Positions 11,023 to 21,845 of a DNA stretch of 64,000 nt are shown here, in pieces (the stretch's first letter is position 1; every line of letters begins with the position of its first letter). The notes under the pieces are model-generated. The model saw only the letters and a list, made by a program, of their open reading frames with translations. It did not search any database and had not been told where the DNA came from. Made by a program: the position numbers and the translations under genes. The DNA comes from Vicugna pacos. Lineage: Eukaryota > Chordata > Mammalia > Artiodactyla > Camelidae. Location: positions 3,906,001 to 3,970,000 of the forward strand of contig NC_133018.1 of NCBI RefSeq assembly GCF_048564905.1, in the 5' to 3' direction.

Positions 11023-12780
11023 AAGTTCATAACGTAACAGTCTACAGTGTACCCTCCTGGTTCATATTGACAAAAATTCCATATGTGTTACCCTGACAGG
11101 CCGACACTTTATTGTTGGTGGTGGTCTTGTTGTGAGGGACGCCTGTTAGATCCCCACCCCCAGGGCCCAATTTCAGGCATCTGATGGCTCTCTTGGCCCC
11201 TAGAACACAACGTAGTAGAGACACAGTGTCCTCCCATCCTGTACCTCAGGCTTCACTTGTCCTTTAATTGTTTAGCTGAGGATTCATTCTTTCCTCTTCT
11301 GAATCTGGGATGGGTTCATAATTTTGTTTTTCCATTTTGGTATAATTTTTCAATTGCTTTCAGTTTAAGGATTGAGGGTGAGTCATTATTACAATCACCT
11401 GTAATTAATGACTGACTTAGTTAATTACGTGGAGGTGCTCCCTCGTCTTCTGACCCTAAGTGGCCTCCACAGCTGTTACCCATCCCCCGAACCTTACGTT
11501 CATTCAGTAAAGTCCCCAATAGATTGGCATGGAAGACAGAAGAAAAAGTTCTAGAAACGTTCCTGTAATGTTGAGGTTCTGTGTGATACTGAGGGTTGGA
11601 TCATAGGCTCTAGACTCCAACGAAATGAGATCCATTCAAATAACCTCCCAATAAAAGCAAAACAAAACAGAAACCAGAGTGGGAGACAACTAGACTGATG
11701 GAGGTAAACTCGAGAGAGTAGCTGGTCGTCCATGGGAAGGGAGGGTCTCCTGCACCTTGGCGTCCAATAGCTCCTCCCACCTGGACAAGGATTCTGCTTC
11801 GTGAAGGTCTCAGAGCACAGGGCTCACCAGCAGAGCCTGGGCCAGGCTCATGGGACACGAGGGGATTGGCCAGAGCAGGACCAGGTGCCCTGGGTCCCAC
11901 AGGCTGGACTTGTCTCCTCCTTGTCCTCCCCAGCCAGCACGAGGGGGGCTAATCTAGATACTGGTGACAAATGATTTGTCCCTGGAAGACCAGTAAGAGA
12001 GGAGGTTATTTTCAGCCCATTCAGGATCACACTGACTCCAGAACATCACTCTGTCTGGTTCTTGTAACTGAAGTGACGGCAGATTCCAAAACCACAGCGG
12101 GCGTTGCCCACAGCGGGGGCAGGGCCTGAGGGGTCACACAGGGGAGAGTGGGGGGCAGATGCCCATCTCCCATCCCGGGGACTGGAGTCTCAGCCCATCC
12201 AGGCTGTGCTCAGCTGTGTGACAGTGGTCATCACCCACCCACTCAGGAGGAGCCCTGCGGGGGTCAAGGAGGCTCTGCCATCGGAAAAAGTCAGGAGGAT
12301 TTTATTTGTCAGATTTATCATTACCTATTTCTTAGTTTTGAAGCCATTAGTTGGTATTTTTACATCTTACTGTCAATTTCTGATGGTTCATTGCCAGCGT
12401 GTATTTTACCGCTCACTTCCACATATTGATTTTGGATCTCAGACCTCAGATTGAAGCTCTTAGACAAGAAGCATCCTGGGGTCACCCTTAGACACTGAGG
12501 GGGCAGGGCTGGGACCAACCACTGTCTACCACTTATAACATCTCCACGGGGAGGTTTTTATCTTAGAGCAAGTCCTGTCTGCCTGTGGAAACACGAGCAG
12601 GCTGAGATGCAACAGCAACGCTCAGTCTCAGATGTGAGATGAGGAAGAGGCTGCGACGGGGTCAGATTTGCTGTTCAGAGGAAACTCAGGTGTTTCCTGA
12701 AGATGTGACAACAGAAAGTCACCCTGAGTGCGACCTGGTCCCAGGCACAGCGCAGGAATGGCCCAGCGGGGAGCACAGGG
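11023..12780. repeat. IGLV1-IGLV5 spacer, first copy (right part)
   Basis: This is homologous to 21846-23586. The first about 215 bases are almost identical between copies and contain a 60-codon open frame (11042-11224 minus). Beyond about 11240 the copies are clearly more diverged. The part before 12780 is the IGLV5 3' flank. No V exon is recognised. Confidence 0.7.
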
Positions 12781-12782
12781 GA

Positions 12783-12821
12783 GGTTTTAGTCTCACTTCC
12801 CTGTGGGTCTGGGGCACTGTG
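12783..12821 (-). promoter_or_regulatory. V3 recombination signal (23-bp spacer)
   Basis: Heptamer CACAGTG is at 12815-12821, with a 23-bp spacer and nonamer ACTAAAACC at 12783-12791. The nonamer matches that of V6. Confidence 0.88.
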
Positions 12822-13311
12822 TGAGGATTACTGCTGCTGTCCCCTGCAGCACAGTAATAGTCAGCCTCGTCCTCGGGCTGCAGCCCAGAGATGAGCAGAA
12901 GCCCTGCATTGGCCGAGGCATCTTTGGACCCAGAGAAGCGGCTCGGGACTCCGGAGCCCTGGTGCTTGCTGGAGTCTGAGTAGTAGTCCAGGAGGTACCG
13001 GGGAGGGCTCCCTGCCTTCTGCTGGTACCAGCTTATAGCATAGCTGCCAACACTGTTCCCACTGCTCAGGGTGCAGGTGAGTCTGGCTGATGCTCCCAGA
13101 GACCCAGAGAGGGAGGGCGGCTGAGTCAGCACAGGCTGGGTGAGGGACCCTGCAAACACAGACACAGCAGAGTCAGGAGAAGGGATGGGATGCAGCTGTT
13201 TGGGGACCTGAGGTAGAAGCAACTACTCGGCTGGGAGCCGCCTGGGTCCCCGAGGCCCGTCGTACCTGCACAGAGGGAGAGGAGCACGAGGAGGGCGGGG
13301 ATCCGAGCCAT
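12822..13311 (-). CDS. IGLV5: V3: IGLV5-like V exon behind a non-IGLV5 leader, apparently functional
   Basis: V exon 12822-13149 encodes [18 protein letters not shown], then [19 protein letters not shown] (Cys23, Trp41) and [16 protein letters not shown]. The long IGLV5-style CDR2 [14 protein letters not shown] follows, then FR3 [17 protein letters not shown] with EDEADYYC and CDR3 [10 protein letters not shown]. Leader exon 13266-13311 encodes [15 protein letters not shown] plus one base. This is unlike the [15 protein letters not shown] leaders of V6 and V9 and closer to IGLV3-type leaders. Donor GTACGA, acceptor TTTGCAG and the phase are compatible, so the gene should express. The first about 20 intron bases match V6 and then similarity ends, which points to a hybrid formed by recombination in the leader intron. 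Confidence 0.88.
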
Positions 13312-13405
13312 GGTGCTCACAGTCCTGCTTAGGCCATGAGCTGAGGCTGGGCTGCCCTGGCCTCTCTTATCCCTCCCTGAGGGCCGCCAAGGAGGAGGAG
13401 CTGTC

Positions 13406-13413
13406 ACGCAAAT
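13406..13413 (-). promoter_or_regulatory. V3 octamer, one-base variant
   Basis: The plus strand reads acgcaaat, so the minus strand reads ATTTGCGT, one base off the octamer. It lies about 95 bp upstream of the start codon. It belongs to the non-IGLV5 upstream region that supplies the V3 leader. Confidence 0.6.
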
Positions 13414-14575
13414 GTGTCCCCACCTGCTGCCACTCCCCCATGTGCACAGACATGGTCTGGGGCCTTTGGACAGGGAGCCTCCCTGGTGACTGTTTTCCCC
13501 ATGGGTGGCCTTGGGAGGACAGCTGCTGGGACCCGCTGCAGGCCCACGTGCAGGGGACCAGAACAGGCCCAGAAGGGACACGGCTGCCCACCCCACATCG
13601 GAAGCTGAGGTCCCCACCCCGAGTCTCCCATAGAGGAGGCCAGCCCTGCCCTGAGCACCTAAACCACCACAGACAGCCTCTCGGCGCCCTCTACTGCTCC
13701 CCGGGAGAACCTCTCCTTTCTCTCTGGCCTGAAAACTCACCTTCACCTGTTTCCCTGACTCCTGTGTTTCCCACTAGTGAGTCATCCCTACAGGGAACCA
13801 TGCAGGTGTGACCTGGTGTGACCCTCACTGATTCGGGTCCCGGATCCGTAGGTGATGGGCTATCAGGAGGCATACGTGACGTCCTGACCCCGGAGAGCAT
13901 GTGAACTGCCGCGGAGCTGAGAAAAGGACGCAGGGAACAAACAGCAGCAGGGATCTGCCAGTGCGGGGGCTCAGAGGTGGCAGGCTGGCTCAGGGCGCTG
14001 CGTGTGACCAGGACCTCCCAGAGGGACACAGACGCTTACAGAGCAGGACATGGAAGGAATCTGGGGAGATGCAGGCTTAATTCAATCCCTGTCCCTCTTC
14101 CTTCTCTACTCCAGACCACAACCTACAGCCGTCCTGGTTGTGGAGCAGAGCTGGGATATTGGGACCCTGGTGTCTTAGTGTAGATTACCCCAGACACCCA
14201 ACTAATCTTGTAGGGACATAAGCAGGTGCCCGGTGACTGTCACATGGACAGATGCTCAGTGTCCACATGCCCCCAGGAACATCCGCATTGACGTTGAATT
14301 GTGGAAAGCCCACTGCCCCAGAACGAACGCGCTACACAGTGTCTTGAATCTGTTTCTTTTTATATGTTCTCTCAGAATTAAATCTTCAAACAGCATCTGA
14401 TGAATCACAAGACCCCAGTGACGGGGGTCTTGCATCTCACAGAGGGAACAGAGCACGAGCTTGTTGTACCAGAGTCCGTCCAGCCCAGACCCTTTGTTAT
14501 CAGGTGAACCGGTCAGAGCAGCTAAAGGACATGTGCTTCTGGAACCAAAACAGCTTCCAGAGTGCTGTGATACCT
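13414..14575. other. V3 upstream region, unique in the window
   Basis: This sequence has no visible counterpart upstream of V6 or V9. It fits with V3 having received its leader and promoter from another part of the locus. It ends near 14575, where the IGLV8 3' flank block begins. I see no V exon in it. Confidence 0.5.
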
Positions 14576-16180
14576 CCAGGCGGGGCCTGAGGAGGTCGGG
14601 GCGGGCTTTGTCCCCTGAGAGGAAGCACCTGCCTCCACATTCCAGCTACAGCCAGTCAGCCGGGGTGCAGGGCCCAGTCAGAAGGAGCCTGAGTGGGGTT
14701 CAGGCTTGGCGGGTTCTGAGTGGACCCACAGCGCCCCCTGGTGACGCTCTCTGAATGTTCATGGTGGTGGAAATGATGCAGTAGGGATGGCAGCCTTTTT
14801 TTTCCTTCCAAGGAATCATCAACCACTCAATAATCAGGTAAGGAAATAAAATAATTATGTGCATTACATGTCTTTGAGCCCTTGGAGAGAGATTTTTTAT
14901 TTTCCTCTGTTGTATTTCAGATGTGTGTTTCCATCCACTTTATTCTCCTGGTTCTATTTCTGCCTCCGTTGACCTCCTGCTCCATGTTCCCAGTGCCTGT
15001 ACCTGCTCATCTGGGGGTTTGATTTTGAACCCTACACGTATGTCATCACTGAGTCATCTCGGTATTGCTGCCAACGGATACTGTTTTCACACCAATATTT
15101 ATTTTCCCGGTTGTTGATATGACAAATGACATTTTTACTGGATCCTGGACTTTGGGGAGGTGACATCAAGAAACTCTGAGTCCCCTTTAGTCTTCGTTGG
15201 TCAGGGATCATCCTGCAGCAGAAGGTTGGGGTGTGTTCACTGCCACTGACCTAGCAAAGGGGGGCCCTGACCCCACTGCTCTGTGCTGCTGACTCCATCC
15301 TGGGGACCGTGGGGCAGCTGTGGTCACCAGCTCCTTCACATCCAGGGGGCGTGGGGACCAACCACCTGCTGGACATGCTAACCTCAGGGAGGGAAGCCGG
15401 GCTGAGAGGGGCTGCTTTGCTGCAGTGGGCGGGTACTTGGCCCACTGGGCTCCGTGGCCACCAGGACACCAGAAAGGGAAGGGCACCGCAGTGTCCATCC
15501 CTGCCCCCAGCTCAGATTCACTCCTGTTAAGCTAGGTGGGGTCAGGGCTTAGTCCTCACTGGCCCTACAGTCCTCAGTAGGCGGACAGAAGTGCAGACTA
15601 GCCTGCCTTGTCTCCCTCGTTCAGTCTCACACTAAACAATGGGGAGAAAGCCCAGCTCTCCCTGGGCTGCCAGAATCCAGGGGCGAGAACTGGACAGCTG
15701 ACCACACCGACGGCCCACCTGGCTCAGGCTGGATGACCTGGTGGGATGGAGGCTCCTCGCCCTGGACCCCTAGACACTCCCCCAGGGCTGACAGGGCCAG
15801 CCCACTTCTGTCAGGGGGGCTGGGAGCACAGGTCCTGCCCAGCAGTGCTGAGACCCCTGCTGAGGTCACAGTGCAGGGAGTTTATTTGTCCAGCCAGAGA
15901 TCAGCAAGATCAACAGGGAAGGTCATCCTGATGGTGCTGGATTCCTGAGTCTCACGGCTTGGGGATAGGATTTGGAGCTGAGCCAAGATCATCATCATAA
16001 TGTGAGGGGGGACATCCCTTGAAGAGATGGACACAGCCTGGGGGAGGCTGGAGGAGGCATGTGGCCTGGAACACCTGGGCAGGAGATGGGGGCACGGCGC
16101 CCCCTCCCCCTGTGGTGCTGACATTTCACCCTCTCTCTTCCTCTCCTGCCCCTCAGGGCTGAGCCCTCTGACCTCAGGGG
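14576..16180. repeat. IGLV9-IGLV8 spacer, IGLV9 missing
   Basis: This is homologous to 27466-29070, 39480-41085 and 59680-61262. It includes a cagcgccccctggtgacg motif, an AT-richer middle and a long GC-rich segment ending in the IGLV8 3' flank. In the three other copies an IGLV9 gene lies to the left of this block. Here the block joins the V3 upstream region instead. Confidence 0.75.
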
Positions 16181-16182
16181 AA

Positions 16183-16221
16183 GGTTTTGGTAGCACTTCC
16201 CTGCGAAGTTACATCACTGTA
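16183..16221 (-). promoter_or_regulatory. V4 recombination signal with damaged heptamer
   Basis: Nonamer ACCAAAACC (16183-16191) and the 23-bp spacer match V1. The heptamer at 16215-16221 reads TACAGTG instead of CACAGTG. The first base, next to the cleavage site, is changed. The first three heptamer bases are the most critical for RAG cleavage, so joining should be strongly reduced. Confidence 0.85.
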
Positions 16222-16678
16222 TCAGGGTAACTACCAGGGTACAGAGAACAGTCATAGTTGGCCTCGTCCTTGGGTTGGGCCCCCGTGATGGTGAGGGCGG
16301 CTTTGTTCCCAGAGATGGATCCAGAGAAGCTACTGGGGACCCCAGAGTGACGGCTGTTTGTGCTGTAGATAAGAGCTCGGGGAGCCTGGCCTGTTGTCTG
16401 CTGGAACCAACCAGGGTAGTTACTGGTAGTGACAGACCCAGAGCTGAGGCCACAGGTGAGGGTGACCGTCCCTCCTGGAGACACTGACAGGGACGGCTCC
16501 TGGGTCACCACAGTCTGAGAATCCACCCCTAAAAGTGACAGAAGAGAGACAGGGGTAGTTATGGAGACCAAGGTCATGCCGACACCTGTCTGTAAGCGCC
16601 CCCCCCAAAGATGCAGCGTCCCAGCCCCTGACCTGAGCCGTGAGCGAGGAGCCCGAGCAGAAGCACCGGTCAGGCCAT
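16222..16678 (-). pseudogene. IGLV8: V4: IGLV8-like V gene, intact V exon, stop in leader
   Basis: V exon 16222-16528 is open: [16 protein letters not shown], Cys in [11 protein letters not shown], Trp in [12 protein letters not shown]3 [13 protein letters not shown], Cys104 in NYDC and CDR3 SLYPGSYPD. Leader exon 16633-16678 starts ATG GCC TGA, so codon 3 (Trp in V1) is a stop at 16670-16672. The rest of the leader matches V1 and the splice sites are good. With the altered heptamer, the gene is broken in two places outside the V exon while the V exon itself stays readable. FR3 shows some unusual residues ([14 protein letters not shown]). Confidence 0.88.
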
Positions 16679-16783
16679 GGTAGGGATGCACCTGGGACGC
16701 AGCTCCTCAGCCTTCTGGGCTGCACTGTGGGGTCCTCAAGCCTTTTCTTGCCTCCTGGACCCACTGGGAGGAGAATGGGCTTC

Positions 16784-16791
16784 ATGCAAAT
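16784..16791 (-). promoter_or_regulatory. V4 octamer promoter element
   Basis: A perfect ATTTGCAT on the minus strand, 106 bp upstream of the V4 start codon. Confidence 0.8.
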
Positions 16792-18720
16792 CAGCTTCCT
16801 CCCTCTCCCGGCCCAGTGTCACCTGATGTCTGCTAGGGGAGGTCTAGAGGGAGCAGATGTGGGGCATAAGGCATTGTGATGAGGCACTGAGTGATGGGGG
16901 TGACCTCTGTCACCAAATGTACTCCCCCCAGCCCTGTGACCTCAGTCCTAAGTATCTTCCCTGCAGATCCTGAGGGCTGAAGGAGGAGATAGTGGGGTCC
17001 TCTCTTCCTGGGCCCAGAAATCTATTCCGCCCCCAGCAGCTACCCCCATCCCTGGGACAGTTCTCCCTTCCTCTGTGAAATCTCCACTTGTCTTTTTCAA
17101 AAGAGCTGAGCTGGCCCTCCTCCTCCAGCAGTGATTCTACTAGGAAGACACAGAGCCCGTGTCTGGGGTGGGAGGGGACAGGGGTCTTCCTGGACTCAGT
17201 CCTGGACCACAGGTCAGGCCCACAGTGCCTCCTTCTGGTCACAGGGCACAACCTCACCAAGGACCAGAGACCTGAGAGCCCAGCTGGTTGGGCAGCTCAC
17301 CTGGTCCCTGTCTCCATTCACAGGTCCACGGTCGGCTTCCTTCTGTGGTTGTTTTGTGCTGAGGCGCATCCTATAATGTTTTCGTTTCCAAATGGAGCCC
17401 TAATCCATGGAAGCTGCAAATCTGTTATATGGAAACATTAATGGATACAGCCCCTTCCCCTGTTTATAAAGGACAGTCTAGAAAAGCTATCTGACCCCCG
17501 GATGCACCAGTGCAGGTCTCAGTGACAAAGGGACAGTGAGTTTGTTCAAAGGACATGTAGGAACACTGTTGAGTCCCCAAGAGGGGCCCAGGCCCTGCCC
17601 CCAGCCCAGATCCTGGGAGTCAGTGGTCCTCCCAAGCAGCTGTGCAGGGACCACAGGGCAGGCACACAGCCGCCCCTGCTGGTCAAATGTGGAAAATGAA
17701 AAAAAAAAAAAAAACCTAAGAATTTCTGCTTTTAAGAAAAGGAAATCAAATACATAACTTTCCTTGGAAGATACAAATGGCATTATTAGAGGAAATAAGT
17801 AAACAGAGTGATTTTGTAAGAAAAATACAAAATTTTATTCTAGAATTGGACCATAGGAAAACATAATATATATTTTTCATGAGGAATAGCTAAAAAACAT
17901 TCAGAGAGCAAATGGTCCAAAAAAATGGCTTTGTGTATTTTTTATAAAATATTGAACAAGATGTAAAATTTCCTAGTTCTTTGAGAAAGCAGTTAAAACA
18001 GTTACAAATACAGCTGATAAATAAGATATTAAAGAGGGGAAACTACAAACCACTGTCATTAAATATTGATACAAATATTCTAAACGAAGTACTAACAGTG
18101 AAATTCCACTACCAGATTAATAAAGTAATAGTGTTACCAACTGTCAGTTTTCAACTTATATTTCATATTAAGACGTTTTAAATTGAATTTTAACATCATA
18201 ATAGCAAAAAGCACATAAAAATTGAAGCAGACGCATTTGTAATATGCTAACATACTCTCTCTTTCACACACACACATCACACGGGTTCCACAGTGAAGAC
18301 TCTGCCAACGAACTGTGTCTCTTCTGGACAGACTCTTCCAGGAGCCCACATTCTCCTTGAAACACACGCTGACTCTTCACCTCCTAACAGCCCCTCCCTG
18401 ACCCGCACTTGGCAAAAACTCCGTGGAGGACAGGGAGGAGGTGACCCTGATCTGCACCATGTGCTGAAGGAGCAGGCCCAGGATCTCCCAGGTGATGGGG
18501 CCTCACAGGGAGGACGGTCACAAGTCAGTGAGGGCAGTTTGCCCAGCTCCCCTGGAGTCTGGGTGGTTGACCAGCTGTCTGCCCCAACATCCCCTCTTGG
18601 ACTCGACATTGTGCCTGTTGCTGGCCATGGGGCCACCTCCTCCAGCCCCTGGGATGTCTCCAGCCCACATGTACAGTGTTCCATTTTACAGCAGTCTTTC
18701 TGATGTGACCCCAAGAGAGG
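16792..18720. repeat. IGLV8 5' flank and inter-V spacer, copy of 5.9-7.9 kb
   Basis: This follows the V1 upstream region in order: 5' flank block (to about 17550), then the spacer with an A-run at about 17698, AT-rich DNA, a CA-rich run near 18268 and the segment starting gggttccacagtg. It lies about 10.85 kb from the first copy. No V exon is seen. Confidence 0.75.
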
Positions 18721-20155
18721 GGAGAGATTACCTGGTTCCTGGGTGTTTCCTCGTATCTGCCGCACTGTGCTTGTGACTTCCTTTATGTGGATTCCACCCT
18801 TGTTCATCTAGTTTTTTCTTTGTTTCTCCCACTAGACTTTGTCCTGGCACTTCACGAGCCATCCTAACGCCTGCTTCCGGCACAGCCTTCCAGTCCCCAC
18901 AGGACATGATGAGGTCATTGTGGACCCATCACATTGACCCTGCCCCTGAGGCTGGGGTCCATTCTGGAGCCGAGTCTCTGCCGTCTCAGCCTGACTAGTC
19001 CTGTCTGTCCTTTTTCTCATCAAGACCTGACAGGTGCAGCCAAGTGGGTGTGATCAGTCCTGGCTGCATAAAGGAACCTTCTGGGAAGATGTCAAAACAA
19101 AGAGGTGAGCAGCCCATCCCTGAGGTGCGCACCAGTCGATCAGGAGGAGACGATGTGACCCTGTGCTTTCCAAAGCCGTGGGTCCTAGCATGTGGGAAGG
19201 GCTGAGAACACATATCCCGGCTTCTTCCTTCCAGTCTGGTCTTCCAGTTCCTTGAATTTAACAGCAGAAGGTAAATATTCCATTGAATGTGAGATGTGTG
19301 CCCCCTAGAGACACACTTTAAGGATAATTGACGCCGGATCACCTATCAAAAGCCAGTCGTTTTCTTGATGGTCTCTGATCTCAATAATCATGCATTAGCA
19401 GGATGTGGTCATCATGTCATCTCAGGTGACTGCAGTTCAGCCCTGCCCCACGCGGTTCCTAAACCCCAGTTCGGTTCCACTCTTTCCCGACCCCTTTCTA
19501 TACTTACTCCTTCCTCCAAAACTCGTGGCCCCTGACTGTGCGCCTTCCCCTCACTTGCTCCCCCATCATCCCCGACACCACGGTCTGACCATTGTGTCCT
19601 ATCCACACCCCCATGTGGTCCCTGCCCTCACTCTCACCTCCTCCTCCCTCACCTTCTGTGCAGAACGCATACATCATCATCTTCTCTTGCTTCCCTGTAC
19701 TCCACCCAGTGGCTCCCACATCCACCCGCCAAGCCCACCTCTTCCTCCTCAGTCATGTGTGATGTATTGATGAGGACACAGGCTGCCCTACGTCATTCAT
19801 GTAGTATCCAATCACTGGAGTCTACTGGTCACCTGGTAGGTGTTCACTCAAGGGTGTGGATGGACGGAACTCCTTACAGTCCTTCCTAATCAGGCACATC
19901 TGGGCTTCGTATCCCTGATTCTGACCCAACGTGGGCTCAGTCCTGGCACAGCAGCCCAGGGCTATCCAGGAAGTCCTATTCACTTTGAGAACAGCAGCCA
20001 AGGTTCTGCTGACAAGGACTGGATTTAGGGCAGAATTTGAGAAGTCAGGACACATTCTGTAGATAAAGTCCCATAGGGTTGGTCTAAGACCCACATTTCA
20101 GACAAAACAAAGAAAGGACACAGCTGTGTTGGCTCAGCAGCAAGGACTGAGGGAC
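18721..20155. repeat. IGLV1 3' flank block, second copy
   Basis: This is homologous to 7891-9350, including the C/T-rich tract at about 19420-19765. No V exon is seen. Confidence 0.72.
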
Positions 20156-20159
20156 AGCA

Positions 20160-20198
20160 GGTTTTTGACTCACTTCCCCCTCGTCCTGGAGCACTGAG
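20160..20198 (-). promoter_or_regulatory. V5 recombination signal with damaged heptamer
   Basis: Nonamer TCAAAAACC (20160-20168) is followed by a 23-bp spacer. The heptamer at 20192-20198 reads CTCAGTG rather than CACAGTG, so the second critical base is changed. Confidence 0.82.
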
Positions 20199-20655
20199 CC
20201 ACCACTGAGGCTGCTGTCATAACATCCACAGTAATAGTCAGCCTCGTCCTCAGCCTGGAGCCCAGTGATGGTCAGGGAGGCTGAGCTGCCAGACTTGGAG
20301 CCAGAGAAGCGGTCTGGGACCCCCGAGGCTCGATTGCTGTTACCACAGATGAGGAGTTTGGGGGCTGTTCCTGGGAGCTGTTGGAACAACTGAATACTAT
20401 AACCACGCCCGATGTTGCTGCTGCTTCCAGTGCAGGAGATGGTGACCCTCTGACCCGGGGATCCAGACATGGAGGACGGCTGAGTCAGCACAGACTGGGC
20501 CCAGGACCCTGCAAGTGGGACAGACAGAGATGCTGATTCTGGAGCCAAGACACAGAGGAGGACCCAGAGCCCAGGCGTCCTCCCAGGGCCCCTTCCTCTG
20601 TCTCTAATCCTGTGCAGTGAGCCAGCAGGGTGAGGAGGAGAGGGGACCAGGCCAT
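20199..20655 (-). pseudogene. IGLV1: V5: IGLV1-like V gene with several independent defects
   Basis: V exon 20199-20508 is open: [18 protein letters not shown], Cys23 in [14 protein letters not shown]3 [22 protein letters not shown] and CDR3 [10 protein letters not shown] with the same extra cysteine as V2. The conserved FR2 tryptophan is leucine (TTG, 20397-20399; IQLFQQLPG). The leader exon (20610-20655) encodes [15 protein letters not shown], but V2's intron start GTGACTGGAT is reduced to GATTAG, so the GT donor is missing. The octamer and heptamer each differ by one base. Under IMGT-style rules it would be an ORF or pseudogene. Normal expression is unlikely. Confidence 0.88.
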
Positions 20656-20759
20656 GGTGGGGATGGTCACTGTGTCCTGCCTTCTGTGTCCTCATAGCTG
20701 AGCAGAGCATCCCCAGGTCTCTCCCAATCTTCATACTCTGAGAGAGGGAGGGGCCAGTC

Positions 20760-20767
20760 ATGCAAAC
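20760..20767 (-). promoter_or_regulatory. V5 octamer, one-base variant
   Basis: The plus strand reads atgcaaac where V2 and V12 have atgcaaat. Confidence 0.6.
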
Positions 20768-21701
20768 AATTTCCCAGCTCTCTGATCCCTCCCTGGGCCC
20801 GGGGTCCACTCCCTATGCCTGAGGGGTCAGGGCATGGCCTCTGATTGGGCTGTGTGGGGCCCGGGGGTGGGGGGTTCCCAGCTGGGAGCCCTGAGCAGAG
20901 GACACCCGGCAGGCCCAGGGCATGGCCCAGCTTCCATCCTCTAATGATGTGTATCTGCCGCCTGAGCCCAGCACATAGCAGGTGTCCAGTAAATGGTGCT
21001 CATGGATCGACTTCTGAATAGTCAGCAGCCATCCTGATTGAAACAGACCTGGGATCTGCGTGTGTCTCTGGTTCTGCCCTCACCCATCATGGAATCTCCC
21101 AGGGTAACCTGCCTCTGACATCCAGGAAACCCTTCTGGATGGGGGACAATCAGATAATGTGTTGATTCCAGGACAGGCTTTAGGGGCACAAACTGAGATG
21201 CTGGGGCAACATGTCCTCAACCTTGTTCCCAGGAGTGCATGTGTGATCTTCGATTTTAGTCACATGAGCAAGCCAAGGCCACACGCCTGTTAGGTCACTA
21301 TCTAAGTGTGCAGGTATTAATAGAAAATTTTCAATGGTAACTTTGCCCAGAACCCTGCCTTCTCAGGACCTTGAAACAGTGCCCCCTACTGGTCTCTGAT
21401 CCAGGGCCCCCCAGCCCCTCTGTCTCCACCCAGCACTCCTGGAGGGCAGCCTAGTTCTGCACACGCATCTTTGTCATCTTACTCCCCACATGAGTAGACG
21501 GAGGAGGCTCCTCCACTGGGATTGGGACTGAGACATTAACTGTCTAGATCATTTCTAGACAATGAATGCCCTCCAGGTACTAAAGCTGGGAAGTATTGCA
21601 CAGCCCTTCTCTTGCTTGTGTTTCAAGATCACCTGGCATCTTGTCTGATCCTTCCATGTGCCTGGGTCAGTGCAAATACAAGGCCATCCTGAACCACGTT
21701 C
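20768..21701. repeat. IGLV1-IGLV5 spacer, second copy (left part)
   Basis: This is the counterpart of 9971-10880. The last about 320 bases are near-identical to the first copy. Confidence 0.75.
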
Positions 21702-21845
21702 AAGGGGGAGGGTACAGCTCAGTGGTAGAGTGAGTGCTTAGTGTGCACGACATCATGGGTTGAATCCTCAGTACCTCCACTGAAAATAAGTAAATAACCT
21801 AATTATTTCCAAAGAAAAACTTTCAAAAATAACTAAAATAAACCA
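21702..21845 (+). mobile_element. Vic-1-type SINE, duplicate of the 10881 copy
   Basis: Same insertion point and same 3' tail as the SINE at 10881, with a handful of substitutions (for example gtgagtgc for gtgcgtgc). It was copied with its flanks and is not an independent insertion. Confidence 0.85.

Noticed and set aside
12822-13149. VPREB (surrogate light chain) as an alternative to an IGLV5 V exon
   Set aside because: It has a standard RSS, a normal CDR3 end at the heptamer and no VPREB-type tail, so it is an ordinary V gene.
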